NCBI RefSeq assembly: GCF_001011035.1
Contig: NZ_CP011492.1
Coordinates: 1,681,501-1,745,500 of the forward strand
DNA length: 64,000 nucleotides
DNA from: Streptomyces sp. CNQ-509
Lineage (GTDB): Bacteria > Actinomycetota > Actinomycetes > Streptomycetales > Streptomycetaceae
Direction of reading: 5' to 3'
In this document: one piece after another, positions 54,435 through 63,329 of the stretch
How positions within the stretch are numbered: position 1 is the first letter of the stretch
Layout: the number at the start of each line of letters is the position of its first letter
Notes under the pieces: model-generated
The model's input: only the letters and a program-made list of their open reading frames with translations
Told to the model about the DNA's origin: nothing
Databases searched by the model: none
Position numbers and translations under genes: made by a program

Positions 54435-54602
54435 GGGGAGACAGTTTGCCAGACGGAGAGGGGTCGTCAGATCATCCCTCGGTGCCGCATTGGGGCGGGT
54501 ATCTCCTCCCGGGCGGTAGGCCGCGGTGCCGCGGAACGGTCTGCCGGACCGCCGCGGCCCGTCCGGGACCGCAGCCCGCCGCGGTACCGGGCGGGCCGCG
54601 GC

Positions 54603-54639
54603 GGGTCCCGCGCCGGATGGGGAGGACGGCGCGGGACCC
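54603..54639 (-). terminator. hairpin terminator after the lipoprotein gene
   Basis: A perfect 13-bp stem pairs 54603-54615 with 54627-54639 around an 11-base loop, 20 bases beyond the lipoprotein stop (54660, minus strand). The remaining part of the 54435-54659 gap holds only further GC-rich inverted repeats. Confidence 0.7.
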
Positions 54640-54659
54640 GGTTCACGGGGGTGGTGCGA

Positions 54660-55532
54660 TCAGGCGACGGGCTCCAGCCAGCCACTCAGCCGCACCGTGT
54701 TCTCGCCGTACGTGCGGTCCAGTTCGCGCCGCAGTTCGGGGGTGGCGGCGACGACTTCGACGGTGACGGCGTTGCGCACCGGGTCGACGGCGGAGCTGAG
54801 CATGCCCTCGACGTCCTCGTCGACCTGCCGCTGGACGCGGGTCAGCTCCTCTTCCGTGTGCTCGGCGCCGACGACGCACAGCGGGCCGTCCCAGACGCCG
54901 CGCAGTTCGCGCTCGGCGGTCTCGGGGCCGCCGCCCTCACCGGCGTCGGCGAATCTGATGTTGACGACGTCGCCGTCGAGCCAGGAGCCGGCGTAGCCGG
55001 GCATCTTCCCTGCCTTGTCCAGCACCCGCTGCCGGCCGGCCTCGCCGGAGCCGGGCGCGTCCTGCCCGCCCTTCGGGTCCTTTCCGTCCTTCAGGTCCGC
55101 GCAGGGCGTGTCGAAGTCCGCGGCGGCCTCCGGCGCGCGCGGTTCCGTGGCCCCGCCGGCGGGCCGCGGCTTCTCGGCCAGGGTGAAGCGCTCGCCGTCC
55201 CAGGTGCCGACGAGGTCCAGCGGATCGGTGTACGTGGTGTCCCTCGCGCGGTGTGCGCGTACGTCGTCCCACTCCCAGCCGACGATGTCCGGGCCGCCGC
55301 ACTGCGGCGGCATCGACTCGGCGAGGGTGCGGCAGAGCTGCGGGCCGTGCTCGCCGTTCGCCAGGACCGTGGCCTGGACGCGGTAGAGCCGGGCGTTGGC
55401 GTCGACGTCCCCGCGGCTGCCGTCGCCGGCGGACCCGGAGGCGTCTTCCGAGCCGCAGCCGGCGGCCAGCACGGCGGTGGCGAGGGCGGCGGCGGTGGCC
55501 GCCGAGGTGCGTAGGGGGGTCGTTCGGTTCAT
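54660..55532 (-). CDS. putative lipoprotein, function unknown
   Basis: This 290-residue protein has a lipoprotein signal (TAVLAAGCGSED; Cys at about residue 26) and a soluble extracytoplasmic domain with cysteines in LCRTLAE, PPQCGGPD, TPCADL and PLCVVG. I do not recognise the family. It is upstream of, and in the same direction as, the PAP2 gene but a terminator separates them. Likely a membrane-anchored surface protein. Confidence 0.75.
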   Translation of the reverse strand: MNRTTPLRTSAATAAALATAVLAAGCGSEDASGSAGDGSRGDVDANARLYRVQATVLANGEHGPQLCRTLAESMPPQCGGPDIVGWEWDDVRAHRARDTTYTDPLDLVGTWDGERFTLAEKPRPAGGATEPRAPEAAADFDTPCADLKDGKDPKGGQDAPGSGEAGRQRVLDKAGKMPGYAGSWLDGDVVNIRFADAGEGGGPETAERELRGVWDGPLCVVGAEHTEEELTRVQRQVDEDVEGMLSSAVDPVRNAVTVEVVAATPELRRELDRTYGENTVRLSGWLEPVA

Positions 55533-55591
55533 GTCTCTCGGACGGCTCCGCTCGGGATCGGGTTCCCTCGGGGCCCGCGGCGCCCGGCGGT

Positions 55592-56005
55592 TCAGCCGTC
55601 GAGCGCCGCCCGGATCAGCCGGGCCGTCTCGACGGCGTGCTCCTCGTCCCGGTAGCGCGTACGGGGCCAGAAGAAGCCCCGCAGGCCGTCCTTGCGGTTG
55701 CGCGGTACGACGTGGACGTGCAGGTGCGGCACGGACTGGCTGACCCGGTTGTTCATCGCGACGAACGACCCCGCCGCCGCCGTGCCCCGCTCCACGGCGC
55801 CGGTCAGCCGCCGGACCCGGACGAAGAACGGGCCGACCTCGGGCTCCGGCAGGTCGGTGAGAGTCTCCACGTGGTGGTGCGGGATCACCAGGACGTGTCC
55901 GGGGAAGAGCGGCCGGGCGTCGAGGAAGCCGACCGCCACCTCGTCCGCGAAGACCCGGTGGCTCGGGAGTTCACCGCTCGCGATGGCGCAGAAGGTGCAG
56001 TTCAC
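55592..56005 (-). CDS. HIT family nucleotide-binding protein
   Basis: This 137-residue protein has the histidine triad HLHVHVVPR (HxHxHxx) and the N-terminal zinc-like CTFC with HVLVIPHHHVE. HIT hydrolases act on nucleoside-phosphate adducts. GTG 56005 is used here, but GGAGGG abuts it, so GTG 56020 may be the true start. A short Cys-rich ORF overlaps its 5' end in another frame. Confidence 0.88.
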   Translation of the reverse strand: MNCTFCAIASGELPSHRVFADEVAVGFLDARPLFPGHVLVIPHHHVETLTDLPEPEVGPFFVRVRRLTGAVERGTAAAGSFVAMNNRVSQSVPHLHVHVVPRNRKDGLRGFFWPRTRYRDEEHAVETARLIRAALDG

Positions 56006-56105
56006 CCCTCCAGTCAACACCGGTCGCGGCAAACCGCAGGGCGCACGGCGGGCAGATGCAGCGGACGCGGCCGCAGTTCGGGCAGACGGGTACAAGCGCG
56101 TTCAT
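55971..56105 (-). CDS. possible small cysteine-rich protein (44 aa)
   Basis: ATG 56105 opens a 44-residue ORF starting MNALVPVCPNCGRVRCICPP, with CxxC and CxC spacing like a zinc ribbon. It overlaps the HIT start in another frame. The ribosome site GGGAG is only two bases from the ATG. It is included because of the cysteine pattern, with low confidence. Confidence 0.25.
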   Translation of the reverse strand: MNALVPVCPNCGRVRCICPPCALRFAATGVDWRGELHLLRHRER

Positions 56106-56176
56106 GACTCCCAATGTCCCCTTCCGGGCTGAGGATTGGGTGAGAACCACGTGCGTAATCGCTGAAGCCCCGGCCA

Positions 56177-56228
56177 TTGACAGCACCCGCGGCCCTGACT
56201 AAGTACCTCGGTTAACTGTTCGGTAACC
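56177..56228 (+). promoter_or_regulatory. near-consensus sigma-70 promoter with overlapping dyad
   Basis: TTGACA (56177-56182) and TAAGTA (56200-56205) are spaced by 17 bases, close to the HrdB/sigma-70 ideal and unusual in this genome. Immediately downstream, GGTTAAC-N5-GGTAACC (56210-56228) forms a dyad with one mismatch at the expected transcription start, a typical repressor position. Confidence 0.7.
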
Positions 56229-56245
56229 ACCCGCGGGAGGCCCCG

Positions 56246-58294
56246 GTGCGCGCTCGGCTCACGGTCCTGACCACCGTCGCGGCGCTCGCGCTGGGCCTGC
56301 TCGCCCCCACCGCCCTGGCCGGGCAGGCCGCGGAGTCCCCGCGCTCGGTACGGGCCGAACAGCCCCGCGGCGGCGACCGCGCCGGGTGCGACCCCATCGG
56401 CCCCGCGGAGTGCCTGCTGCCGTTCCCCAACGACTGGTACACCGAGCGGGACCCCCGCACGGACACCGGCCGCCGGATCGCGTTCGCGCCCTCCGCCATG
56501 CCCGCCAACGCCGCCGGCACCCGTATCGACCCCGCCGAGTGGAACCGCAGTGACGGCTTCTCGCCCGGCTCGATGATCCTCGCCCATGTGCCCGGCGTCG
56601 ACCTCGGCGAGACCCGCGCCGCACCGCTCACCGACATCGGCGCCTCCCTCGACCGCGACGCGCCGATCGTGCTCCTCGACGCCGGCACCGGCGAGCGCCA
56701 CCCGTACTGGGCGGAGCTGGACGCCAACGCCACGGACCCCGCACGCCGGGCCCTCATCGTCCGCCCCGCACGCAACCTCGCGGAGGGCCACCGCTACGTC
56801 GTCGCCCTGCGCCGGCTCAGGGACGCCGGGGGCCGCACCCTCCCCGCGCCCGACGCCTTCCGCCGCGTCGACGGGCCCGCGCTGCGCAAGGGCGACCCGC
56901 TCTACGAACGCCAGCGCGACCACCGCCGGGTCCGGCGCGACCTCGCCCGCGCCGGCGTCACCTCCCGCGGGCTCTACCTGGCCTGGGACTTCACCGTCGC
57001 CAGCGAACGCAGCCTGAGCGAGCGGCTGCTGCACATCCGCGACGACGCCTTCGCCGGACTCGGCAAGGGCGTACCGGAGCATCTGGTGTACGAGGTGAAG
57101 GACCACCCCGCAGACGACCCCGTCGCCCGCACGGTCCGCGGCGTCTACAACGTTCCCAGCTACCTCGACGCCCCCGGCGGCCCGCCGGGATCCGGCTTCC
57201 ACCGCACCGGCGGCGGCAAGGACGCGCTGCCCGCCCGGCTGCCGGGCAACAACCAGGTGGTGCCGTTCCAGTGCGAGATACCGCGCGCCGCCCTCGGCGG
57301 CCCCGGCGAGGGCGGCAGGGCGGCGCGGCCCGTCCTCTACGGCCACGGGCTCCTCGGCAACGAGACGCAGGTCGGCTCCCGTACGCAGCGCGAGCTGGCG
57401 GTCCGCGGCAACTTCGTCATGTGCGCCACGAAGTGGCAGGGCATGGCCGACGAGGACATCCCGTTCGTCGCGAGCACGCTGCAGGACCTCAGCCGCTTCC
57501 CCGCGGTCGCCGACCGGCTCCAGCAGGGCGTGCTCAACACCCTCTGGCTCGGCCGCCTCATGCGGCACGCGGACGGGCTCGCCGCGGACGACGCCTTCCG
57601 CGGCGCGGGCGGCGCGAGCGCGATCGACGTCCGGGCCGGGCTCGGCTACGCCGGCCACAGCCAGGGCGGCATCATGGGCGGCATCTACACCGCCGTGGCG
57701 CAGGACAGCACGCGCTCCGTGCTCGGCGTGCCGGGGATGAACTACAGCACGCTCCTCAACCGCAGCGTCGACTTCGCGCCGTTCCAGCAGATCCTTGACC
57801 GGGCGTACCCCGACAAGCTGCGGCAGCAACTCGGCTTCGCGCTCATGCAGATGGTCTGGGACCGCGGCGAGGCCAACGGCTACGCCCAGCACATGACGTC
57901 GGACCCGCTGCCGCGCACGCCGCGCCACCAGGTGCTGATGCACGTCGCGTACGGGGACCACCAGGTCTCCCCCACCGCAGCGGAGGTCCAGGCCCGTACG
58001 GTCGGCGCCCGGATCCACGCCCCCGCCGTGGCCGAGGGGCGCAGCCCCGACGAGGAGCCGTACTGGGGGCTGCGGCACCTGCGCTACCCGTACGCCGGTT
58101 CCGGGATGCTGGTCTGGGACAGCGGCAGCCCGTACCAGCCGCTGACGAACACCCCGCCCGGTGAAGGCCGGGACCCGCACTCCGACCCGCGCGACGAGCC
58201 CGCGGCGCAGCGGCAGATGGCCGGGTTCCTCAACACCGGCAGGATCGTGGACGTCTGCGGCGACGCGCCCTGCACGGCCGCCCCCGCGGGGTGA
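56246..58294 (+). CDS. large secreted alpha/beta-hydrolase-like protein
   Basis: This 682-residue protein has a signal peptide (about residues 1-26, ending LAGQAAES). Its N-terminal region (CDPIGPAECLLPFPNDWYTE, residues about 48-67) resembles secreted lipase-like proteins. The central hydrolase fold has VLYGHGLLGNE and the nucleophile elbow GHSQGG (about residue 470). The C-terminal VAYGDHQV is a possible catalytic segment. GTG 56246 has GGGAGG five bases upstream. Its promoter is strong and probably repressor-controlled. The substrate is unknown; esters or lipids are likely. Confidence 0.8.
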   Translation: MRARLTVLTTVAALALGLLAPTALAGQAAESPRSVRAEQPRGGDRAGCDPIGPAECLLPFPNDWYTERDPRTDTGRRIAFAPSAMPANAAGTRIDPAEWNRSDGFSPGSMILAHVPGVDLGETRAAPLTDIGASLDRDAPIVLLDAGTGERHPYWAELDANATDPARRALIVRPARNLAEGHRYVVALRRLRDAGGRTLPAPDAFRRVDGPALRKGDPLYERQRDHRRVRRDLARAGVTSRGLYLAWDFTVASERSLSERLLHIRDDAFAGLGKGVPEHLVYEVKDHPADDPVARTVRGVYNVPSYLDAPGGPPGSGFHRTGGGKDALPARLPGNNQVVPFQCEIPRAALGGPGEGGRAARPVLYGHGLLGNETQVGSRTQRELAVRGNFVMCATKWQGMADEDIPFVASTLQDLSRFPAVADRLQQGVLNTLWLGRLMRHADGLAADDAFRGAGGASAIDVRAGLGYAGHSQGGIMGGIYTAVAQDSTRSVLGVPGMNYSTLLNRSVDFAPFQQILDRAYPDKLRQQLGFALMQMVWDRGEANGYAQHMTSDPLPRTPRHQVLMHVAYGDHQVSPTAAEVQARTVGARIHAPAVAEGRSPDEEPYWGLRHLRYPYAGSGMLVWDSGSPYQPLTNTPPGEGRDPHSDPRDEPAAQRQMAGFLNTGRIVDVCGDAPCTAAPAG

Positions 58295-58334
58295 GCCGCT
58301 GCCGGTGCGCGGGTGATCACCGTACGATCGGCGC

Positions 58335-59039
58335 ATGACTTCGAGTGAGCAGAACACCCCGCCCGCCCGCAAGGACCCGTGGGCGCTGCCCGACGTCTCC
58401 GGCCTGGTCGTCGGCGTCCTGGGCGGCACCGGCGACCAGGGCCGGGGGCTTGCCTACCGGCTGGCGCGGGCCGGGCAGCGGGTCGTCATCGGCTCCCGGA
58501 AGGCGGAGCGGGCCGAGGCGGCGGCGGCCGAGCTGGGCAACGGCGTCGAGGGCGCGGACAACGCGGAGTGCGCGCGCCGCAGCGACGTGGTGATCGTCGC
58601 GGTGCCGTGGGAGGGGCACGAGGCGACGGTGACGTCGCTGCGCGCGGAGCTGGCGGGCAAGCTCGTCGTGGACTGCGTGAACCCGCTGGGGTTCGACAAG
58701 AAGGGCGCGTACCCGATCCGGCCCGCCGAGGGCAGCGCGGCCGAGCAGGCGGCGGCGCTGCTGCCGGAGTCGCGGGTGGCGGCGGCGTTCCACCACCTGT
58801 CGGCGGTGCTGCTCCAGGACCCGGAGGTGGAGCGGATCGAGACGGACGTGATGGTGCTGGGCGAGTCCCGGGAGGACACGGACACCGTGCAGGCGCTGGC
58901 CGGGCTGATCCCGGGGATGCGCGGCGTGTACGCGGGCCGGCTGCGCAACGCGCACCAGGTCGAGGCGATGGTGGCCAACCTGATCTCGGTCAACCGCCGC
59001 TACCGCGCGCACGCCGGGGTGCGGCTGACCGACGTCTGA
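58335..59039 (+). CDS. npdG: NADPH-dependent F420 reductase
   Basis: This 234-residue protein has the Rossmann glycine motif GVLGGTGDQGRGLAYRLA (about 27-44), IGSRKAERA for the NADP phosphate, VVDCVNPLGFDKKG, and HHLSAVLLQDP typical of F420:NADPH oxidoreductases. It moves hydride between NADPH and deazaflavin F420. TACGAT lies six bases before ATG 58335 and there is no ribosome site, so a leaderless mRNA is likely. Confidence 0.92.
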   Translation: MTSSEQNTPPARKDPWALPDVSGLVVGVLGGTGDQGRGLAYRLARAGQRVVIGSRKAERAEAAAAELGNGVEGADNAECARRSDVVIVAVPWEGHEATVTSLRAELAGKLVVDCVNPLGFDKKGAYPIRPAEGSAAEQAAALLPESRVAAAFHHLSAVLLQDPEVERIETDVMVLGESREDTDTVQALAGLIPGMRGVYAGRLRNAHQVEAMVANLISVNRRYRAHAGVRLTDV

Positions 59040-59191
59040 GGGGCGGCCGCGCGGCGTCCTGACGGACGCTCGGCAGGCGTCCCGACGGCCGGCCGGGAGG
59101 CGGCCGGAGCGACGCCCGGGGGCGGTGCGGGGCGGGCGGGACGGGGGGGCACAATGGACCCGCACGCCATACCCCCGAGGAGCCCGCCCCC

Positions 59192-59431
59192 ATGCCGTCC
59201 GAGCCCCGCAAGACCCCGTCGTTGCTCGCGCAGGCCGACCGGCTCGCCGTCTTCACCGCCGTCGTGTGCGTGCTGTCGGTGGCCGCGGCCGTGGTGTCGT
59301 TCGCGAAGGGCTACTGGATCGGGGCGGTCTGGGTGCTGCTGGCCGGGCTCTCGTCGAACATGACGTGGTTCTACGTACGCCGCGCACGGCTGGCCCGCGC
59401 TCGGGACCGGGACGAGGGCCCGGCGAGCTAG
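59192..59431 (+). CDS. small two-helix membrane protein (79 aa)
   Basis: This protein has two hydrophobic helices (AVFTAVVCVLSVAAAVVSF and WIGAVWVLLAGLSSNMTWF) and charged ends. ATG 59192 has GAGGAG upstream. No function is known. A strong bidirectional terminator lies beyond. Confidence 0.7.
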   Translation: MPSEPRKTPSLLAQADRLAVFTAVVCVLSVAAAVVSFAKGYWIGAVWVLLAGLSSNMTWFYVRRARLARARDRDEGPAS

Positions 59432-59528
59432 GTCCTGGCACAAAGCGCCGTCCGCCCTGTGGGCGGGCTCCCCCACAGCGCGCTGCGCGCACGTGGGCGG
59501 TACCCCCAGGCGCAGGCGGGATCTGCCA

Positions 59529-59561
59529 GTCTGACCGGCCGAGGGCCTCGGCCGGTCAGAC
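59529..59561. terminator. bidirectional hairpin terminator
   Basis: A perfect 15-bp stem (59529-59543 with 59547-59561) has a 3-base loop. Its right arm contains the stop codon of the convergent 107-aa gene. Confidence 0.8.
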
Positions 59562-59879
59562 CGTACGGCGGCGGCCCCAGCCGAAGAAGTACACCGCCGC
59601 GCCGAGCGAGACGGCGAAGACGCCGCTTGCGGTGATCGCGGGCCAGGCGTCGTCGCCGCGGACGGCCGGGGCGCCCGGGGAGCCCATCGCGGGCGCGCGG
59701 CCGGGGTTCTTGCCGTCGCCCGTGGTGTGCGGCGCGTCTTCCTGTACGGGGACGGAGGCGGCGGCCCGCGGCGCGGCGGGCAGGGACAGCGCCTCGGCGG
59801 GGGCGGTGACGGCCGCCCAGAGCAGCGGCGCGGCGAGGCCGGCGAGCAGCAGGCGGCGACCGGATTGTCCGGGGGGCAT
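59556..59879 (-). CDS. small exported protein with C-terminal helix (107 aa)
   Basis: A signal peptide (LLLAGLAAPLLWAAVTAPAE), a short polar Pro/Ala-rich region and a C-terminal helix (ASGVFAVSLGAAVYFFGW) ending GRRRTV are visible. The layout resembles wall-anchored proteins but no LPxTG-type motif is present. No family is recognised. Confidence 0.6.
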   Translation of the reverse strand: MPPGQSGRRLLLAGLAAPLLWAAVTAPAEALSLPAAPRAAASVPVQEDAPHTTGDGKNPGRAPAMGSPGAPAVRGDDAWPAITASGVFAVSLGAAVYFFGWGRRRTV

Positions 59880-60064
59880 GAGCGGGGTTCCTCTCCACGG
59901 GCCGGCGGGGCCGGCAGGGGCCGCCGACGGGGCTTCTTTCCGTCAGCGTCCGCGCGGCCCCGCCCGGTGCCGTGTCGGCACGACGGCGGGCACCCGCATG
60001 CGGCTTATAAGATCACCGCATCGGCGCATCCTCCGCGCCGGGAGTGCCCGCCGCCCCCGCGGGC

Positions 60065-60946
60065 TCAGTGGAAGGTGTGCTCCTCGGCCGGGAACGCCGC
60101 CGAGCCGACGTCCTCGGCGAAGGCCCTGGCCGCGTCGCCGAGGCTCTGCCGCAGTTGCGCGTACTGCTTGACGAAGCGCGGAAGCTTGCCGCCGGTGAGC
60201 CCCGCCATGTCGGTCCAGACGAGCACCTGCGCGTCGGTGTCGATGCCCGCGCCGATGCCGATCGTCGGGATCTCCAGCGAGCGCGTCACCTCGGCGGCCA
60301 CCTCCGCCGGCACCAGCTCCAGCACCACCGCGAACGCACCCGCCTCCTGCGCCGCCTTCGCGTCCCGCACCAGCCGGTGGGCGTCCTCGTCGGAGCGGCC
60401 CTGGACGCGGTAGCCCATGGCGTTGACGGACTGCGGGGTGAGCCCGAGGTGGGACATCACCGGGATGCCGGACTCCACCAGCAGCTCCGTCTGGCGCAGC
60501 GACCGCTCGCCGCCCTCCAGCTTCACCGCGCCCACGCCGGCGTCCTTGACCAGCCGCGTCGCCGAGCGGAGGGCCTGGACCGGGCCTTCCTGGTACGAGC
60601 CGAAGGGCAGGTCGCCGACGACCAGGGCGCGCCGGGTGCCGCGGACCACGGCGGCGGAGAGCATCGTCATCTCGTCCAGCGTCACCGGCACGGTCGTGTC
60701 GTAGCCGAGGTGGACGTTGCCCATGGAGTCGCCGACCAGCAGCACGGGGATGCCGGCCTCGTCGAAGATGCCGGCGGTGGTCGAGTCGTACGCGGTCAGC
60801 ATGGGCCACTTCTCGCCGCGCCGCTTGGCGGCGGCCAGGTCCCGGATCGTCACCCGGCGGCCGCGGTTGCCCCCGTCCCCGCCGTACAGCGCCGGGGCGG
60901 AATCGGCCCCGCCGGGCGTCTTGCGGGCATGCGAAACGTGCGTCAT
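60065..60946 (-). CDS. panB: 3-methyl-2-oxobutanoate hydroxymethyltransferase PanB
   Basis: This 293-residue enzyme makes ketopantoate from 2-oxoisovalerate and methylene-tetrahydrofolate, the first step to pantothenate and CoA. Motifs include MLTAYDSTTAGIFDEAGIP, LLVGDSMGNVHLGYDTT with the metal-binding aspartate, GDLPFGSYQ, VKLEGG, and IPVMSHLGLTPQSVN. ATG 60946 has AGGAG eight bases upstream. It is divergent from the MFS exporter. Confidence 0.96.
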   Translation of the reverse strand: MTHVSHARKTPGGADSAPALYGGDGGNRGRRVTIRDLAAAKRRGEKWPMLTAYDSTTAGIFDEAGIPVLLVGDSMGNVHLGYDTTVPVTLDEMTMLSAAVVRGTRRALVVGDLPFGSYQEGPVQALRSATRLVKDAGVGAVKLEGGERSLRQTELLVESGIPVMSHLGLTPQSVNAMGYRVQGRSDEDAHRLVRDAKAAQEAGAFAVVLELVPAEVAAEVTRSLEIPTIGIGAGIDTDAQVLVWTDMAGLTGGKLPRFVKQYAQLRQSLGDAARAFAEDVGSAAFPAEEHTFH

Positions 60947-61174
60947 CGCAAACGCTCCTTCGTCATCTCGAGGCGCCCTTACGGCGTCCCCGGACCACTT
61001 CCATGCTGGCACGCCGCGACGGCGAACGACACCCCGGCCCCGCCACCTGTGCGCAAGGTCGCACGCCCCCGCCTGTCGAACCTGTGACCTGCGCTTTCCT
61101 CCGTGACCGCGCCTTTGCGAGGGCTTGGTGTTACGGAACGGCGCCGTCTCGGAACGCAGGCTAGCGTGGATTTC

Positions 61175-62740
61175 ATGGACACCGCGCACCAGATCCCCCC
61201 GGCCGTCCACCGCCGCCGCTGGTTCATCCTCGGCGTCCTCATCTTCAGCCTGCTCATCGTCGTCCTCGACAACTCCATCCTCAACGTCGCGATGAAGACG
61301 ATCGCCACCCCCGCCCCCGCCGGCCTCGGCGCCAGCCAGAGCGAGCTGGAGTGGGCGATCGACGCGTACACCCTGGCCTTCGCGGGCCTGCTCTTCACCG
61401 CGGGCGTCCTGGGCGACCGGCTGGGGCGCAAGCGGGTGCTGCTGGCGGGCCTGGTCGTCTTCGGGGTGGGCTCGGTGCTCGCCGCGTTCTCCAGCAGCCC
61501 GGCCGAGCTGATCGCCTTCCGCACCCTGATGGGGCTGGGCGGCGCGTTCGTCCTGCCCGCCACGCTCGCCATCATCGTGAACGTCTTCGAGCGCGACGAG
61601 CAGCCCCGGGCCATCGGCATCTGGGCCGGGGCCGTGGGCCTGGCCATCGCCATCGGGCCGATCACCGGCGGGCTGCTGCTGGAGCACTTCTGGTGGGGCT
61701 CGGTCTTCCTGGTCAACGTGCCGATCATCGGCATCGCGCTGATCGGCATGGTGCTGCTGGTCCCCGACTCCAAGGACCCGGACCCGGGCCGGCTCGACCC
61801 CACCGGCGTGCTGCTCTCCGTCGCCGGCCTGGTGCTGATCGTCTACGGCGTGGTCCGGGGCGGCCAGCGCGCCGACTTCGGCGCCCCGGAGGTCTGGGGC
61901 GCGATCCTCGCCGGCGCGGTCGTCGTCGGCCTCTTCATCTGGTACGAGCGCCGCAGCCGGCACCCCGCGCTCGACATCCGGTGGTTCCGCAACCCGCGCT
62001 TCTCGGCCTCGGTCGCCGTCATCGGCCTGGTGTTCTTCGCGCTCATGGGCGTGACGTTCTTCATGGTCTTCTACATCCAGAGCGTGCGCGGCCTGTCGCC
62101 GCTGGACTCCGGGCTGCTCCTGCTGCCGCTGGCCATCGCCCAGTTGATCTTCGCGCCGCGGTCCCGGCTGGTGGTCGACCGGTTCGGCGCCCGGGCGGTG
62201 TGCACGGTGGCCATGCTCGGCATCGCCGTCGCCTTCGCCGGCTTCCTGCTGCTGGACGAGACGTCGCCGCTGTGGATCCTGGAGGTGCTGTTCTTCGTCA
62301 TGGGCACCGCGATGGCGCACGTCATGCCGCCGGCCACCACCGCGATCATGCAGTCGCTGCCGCGCGAGAAGGCCGGCGCGGGATCCTCGGTCAACAACAC
62401 CTTCCGGCAGGTCGGCGGCGCCCTCGGGGTCGCTGTGCTCGGCTCGCTGCTGTCGTCCGTCTACCGCGGCAAGGTGACCCTGCCCGCGGGGGCGCCGAGC
62501 GCGGCGGGCGAGTCCATCGAGGCCACCCGCACCTTCGCGCAGAAGGCCGGCGCCGCCGGGAAGAAGCTGATCTCCGAGGCCAACAACGCGTTCGTCGACG
62601 CGATGCACGTGACGTCGATGGCGGCGGCGGGCGCGGCGGTGCTGGGCGCCGTGGTGGCCGCGGCGTTCATGCCCGCGAAGGACCGGGGCACACAGGGACC
62701 GGTGCGGACCGGGGAGAATGAGCCCTCCACCCGGAAGTAG
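61175..62740 (+). CDS. MFS transporter, DHA2 (EmrB/QacA) family
   Basis: This 521-residue protein has about 14 helices, motif [14 protein letters not shown] and the DHA2 motif near [10 protein letters not shown]. It is a proton-driven drug or metabolite exporter. TAGCGT lies seven bases before ATG 61175 with no ribosome site. The next gene is a shortened TetR remnant, which in related genomes would be its regulator. Confidence 0.92.
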   Translation: MDTAHQIPPAVHRRRWFILGVLIFSLLIVVLDNSILNVAMKTIATPAPAGLGASQSELEWAIDAYTLAFAGLLFTAGVLGDRLGRKRVLLAGLVVFGVGSVLAAFSSSPAELIAFRTLMGLGGAFVLPATLAIIVNVFERDEQPRAIGIWAGAVGLAIAIGPITGGLLLEHFWWGSVFLVNVPIIGIALIGMVLLVPDSKDPDPGRLDPTGVLLSVAGLVLIVYGVVRGGQRADFGAPEVWGAILAGAVVVGLFIWYERRSRHPALDIRWFRNPRFSASVAVIGLVFFALMGVTFFMVFYIQSVRGLSPLDSGLLLLPLAIAQLIFAPRSRLVVDRFGARAVCTVAMLGIAVAFAGFLLLDETSPLWILEVLFFVMGTAMAHVMPPATTAIMQSLPREKAGAGSSVNNTFRQVGGALGVAVLGSLLSSVYRGKVTLPAGAPSAAGESIEATRTFAQKAGAAGKKLISEANNAFVDAMHVTSMAAAGAAVLGAVVAAAFMPAKDRGTQGPVRTGENEPSTRK

Positions 62741-62769
62741 CGGCGGACGAAGGGCAGGCGGACGGCACG

Positions 62770-63204
62770 GTGGCTCTCACGGAGCGGCACGGCGAAGGGC
62801 GCGGGCGGCGGCAGGACGCGCCGTATGGGGACCGCGCGCGTACCGGCGTACGCGACGGGGCGCCCGCCTCCGACGAGGCCGGCAGGCCGCCGGGACCGCC
62901 CGGGCCGCTGCGCGGCCGGCCGCGCAGCCGGACCGTCGAACGCGCCATCGCCGGCGCCGTGCTGCGCCTGGCCGACGAGGGCGTCTCGCCCGCCGAGCTG
63001 TCCGTCGAGCGCATCGCCCGCACGGCGGGCGTCGGCAAGGCCACGATCTCCCGCCGCAGGGCCACGGTGCGCGAGGTGCCGCACCGCGGCGTCGCGAGCG
63101 GCGAACTCCGCGCCGTGCTCTACCCGGGACAGCCACCGCCCGCGGGGCCCACTGCGCGGATCGTCGACGCCGTGCTGGGCGGGGCGCGCTCAACCGACCG
63201 ATGA
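62770..63204 (+). pseudogene. internally deleted TetR regulator (144 aa)
   Basis: The HTH is present (RGRPRSRTVERAIAGAVLRL, then SVERIARTAGVGKATISRRR). The sequence then goes directly to a short tail resembling the C-terminus of a TetR protein (VASGELRAVL and TARIVDAVLGGAR). About 90 residues of the ligand/dimer domain appear to be missing, with the frame kept. TetR repressors need that domain to dimerise, so it is probably non-functional. GTG 62770 is the likely start. Confidence 0.75.
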
Positions 63205-63329
63205 AATGTCCCGGTTTCGCTACGGTGACCTTCCGGCACGCCCCGTCCGCAACTCGCGGCGCCGGTCCGTTCGTCAGGTAAGGGGTAACGGGGGCAGACC
63301 GGCGAGTGCAGTGACGTGAGGAACAGCGC

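Noticed and set aside
59253..59898. Minus-strand Arg/Pro-rich open frames around the two small membrane proteins
   Set aside because: They are out-of-frame shadows. The two short genes called have signal or membrane segments and, in one case, a ribosome site.
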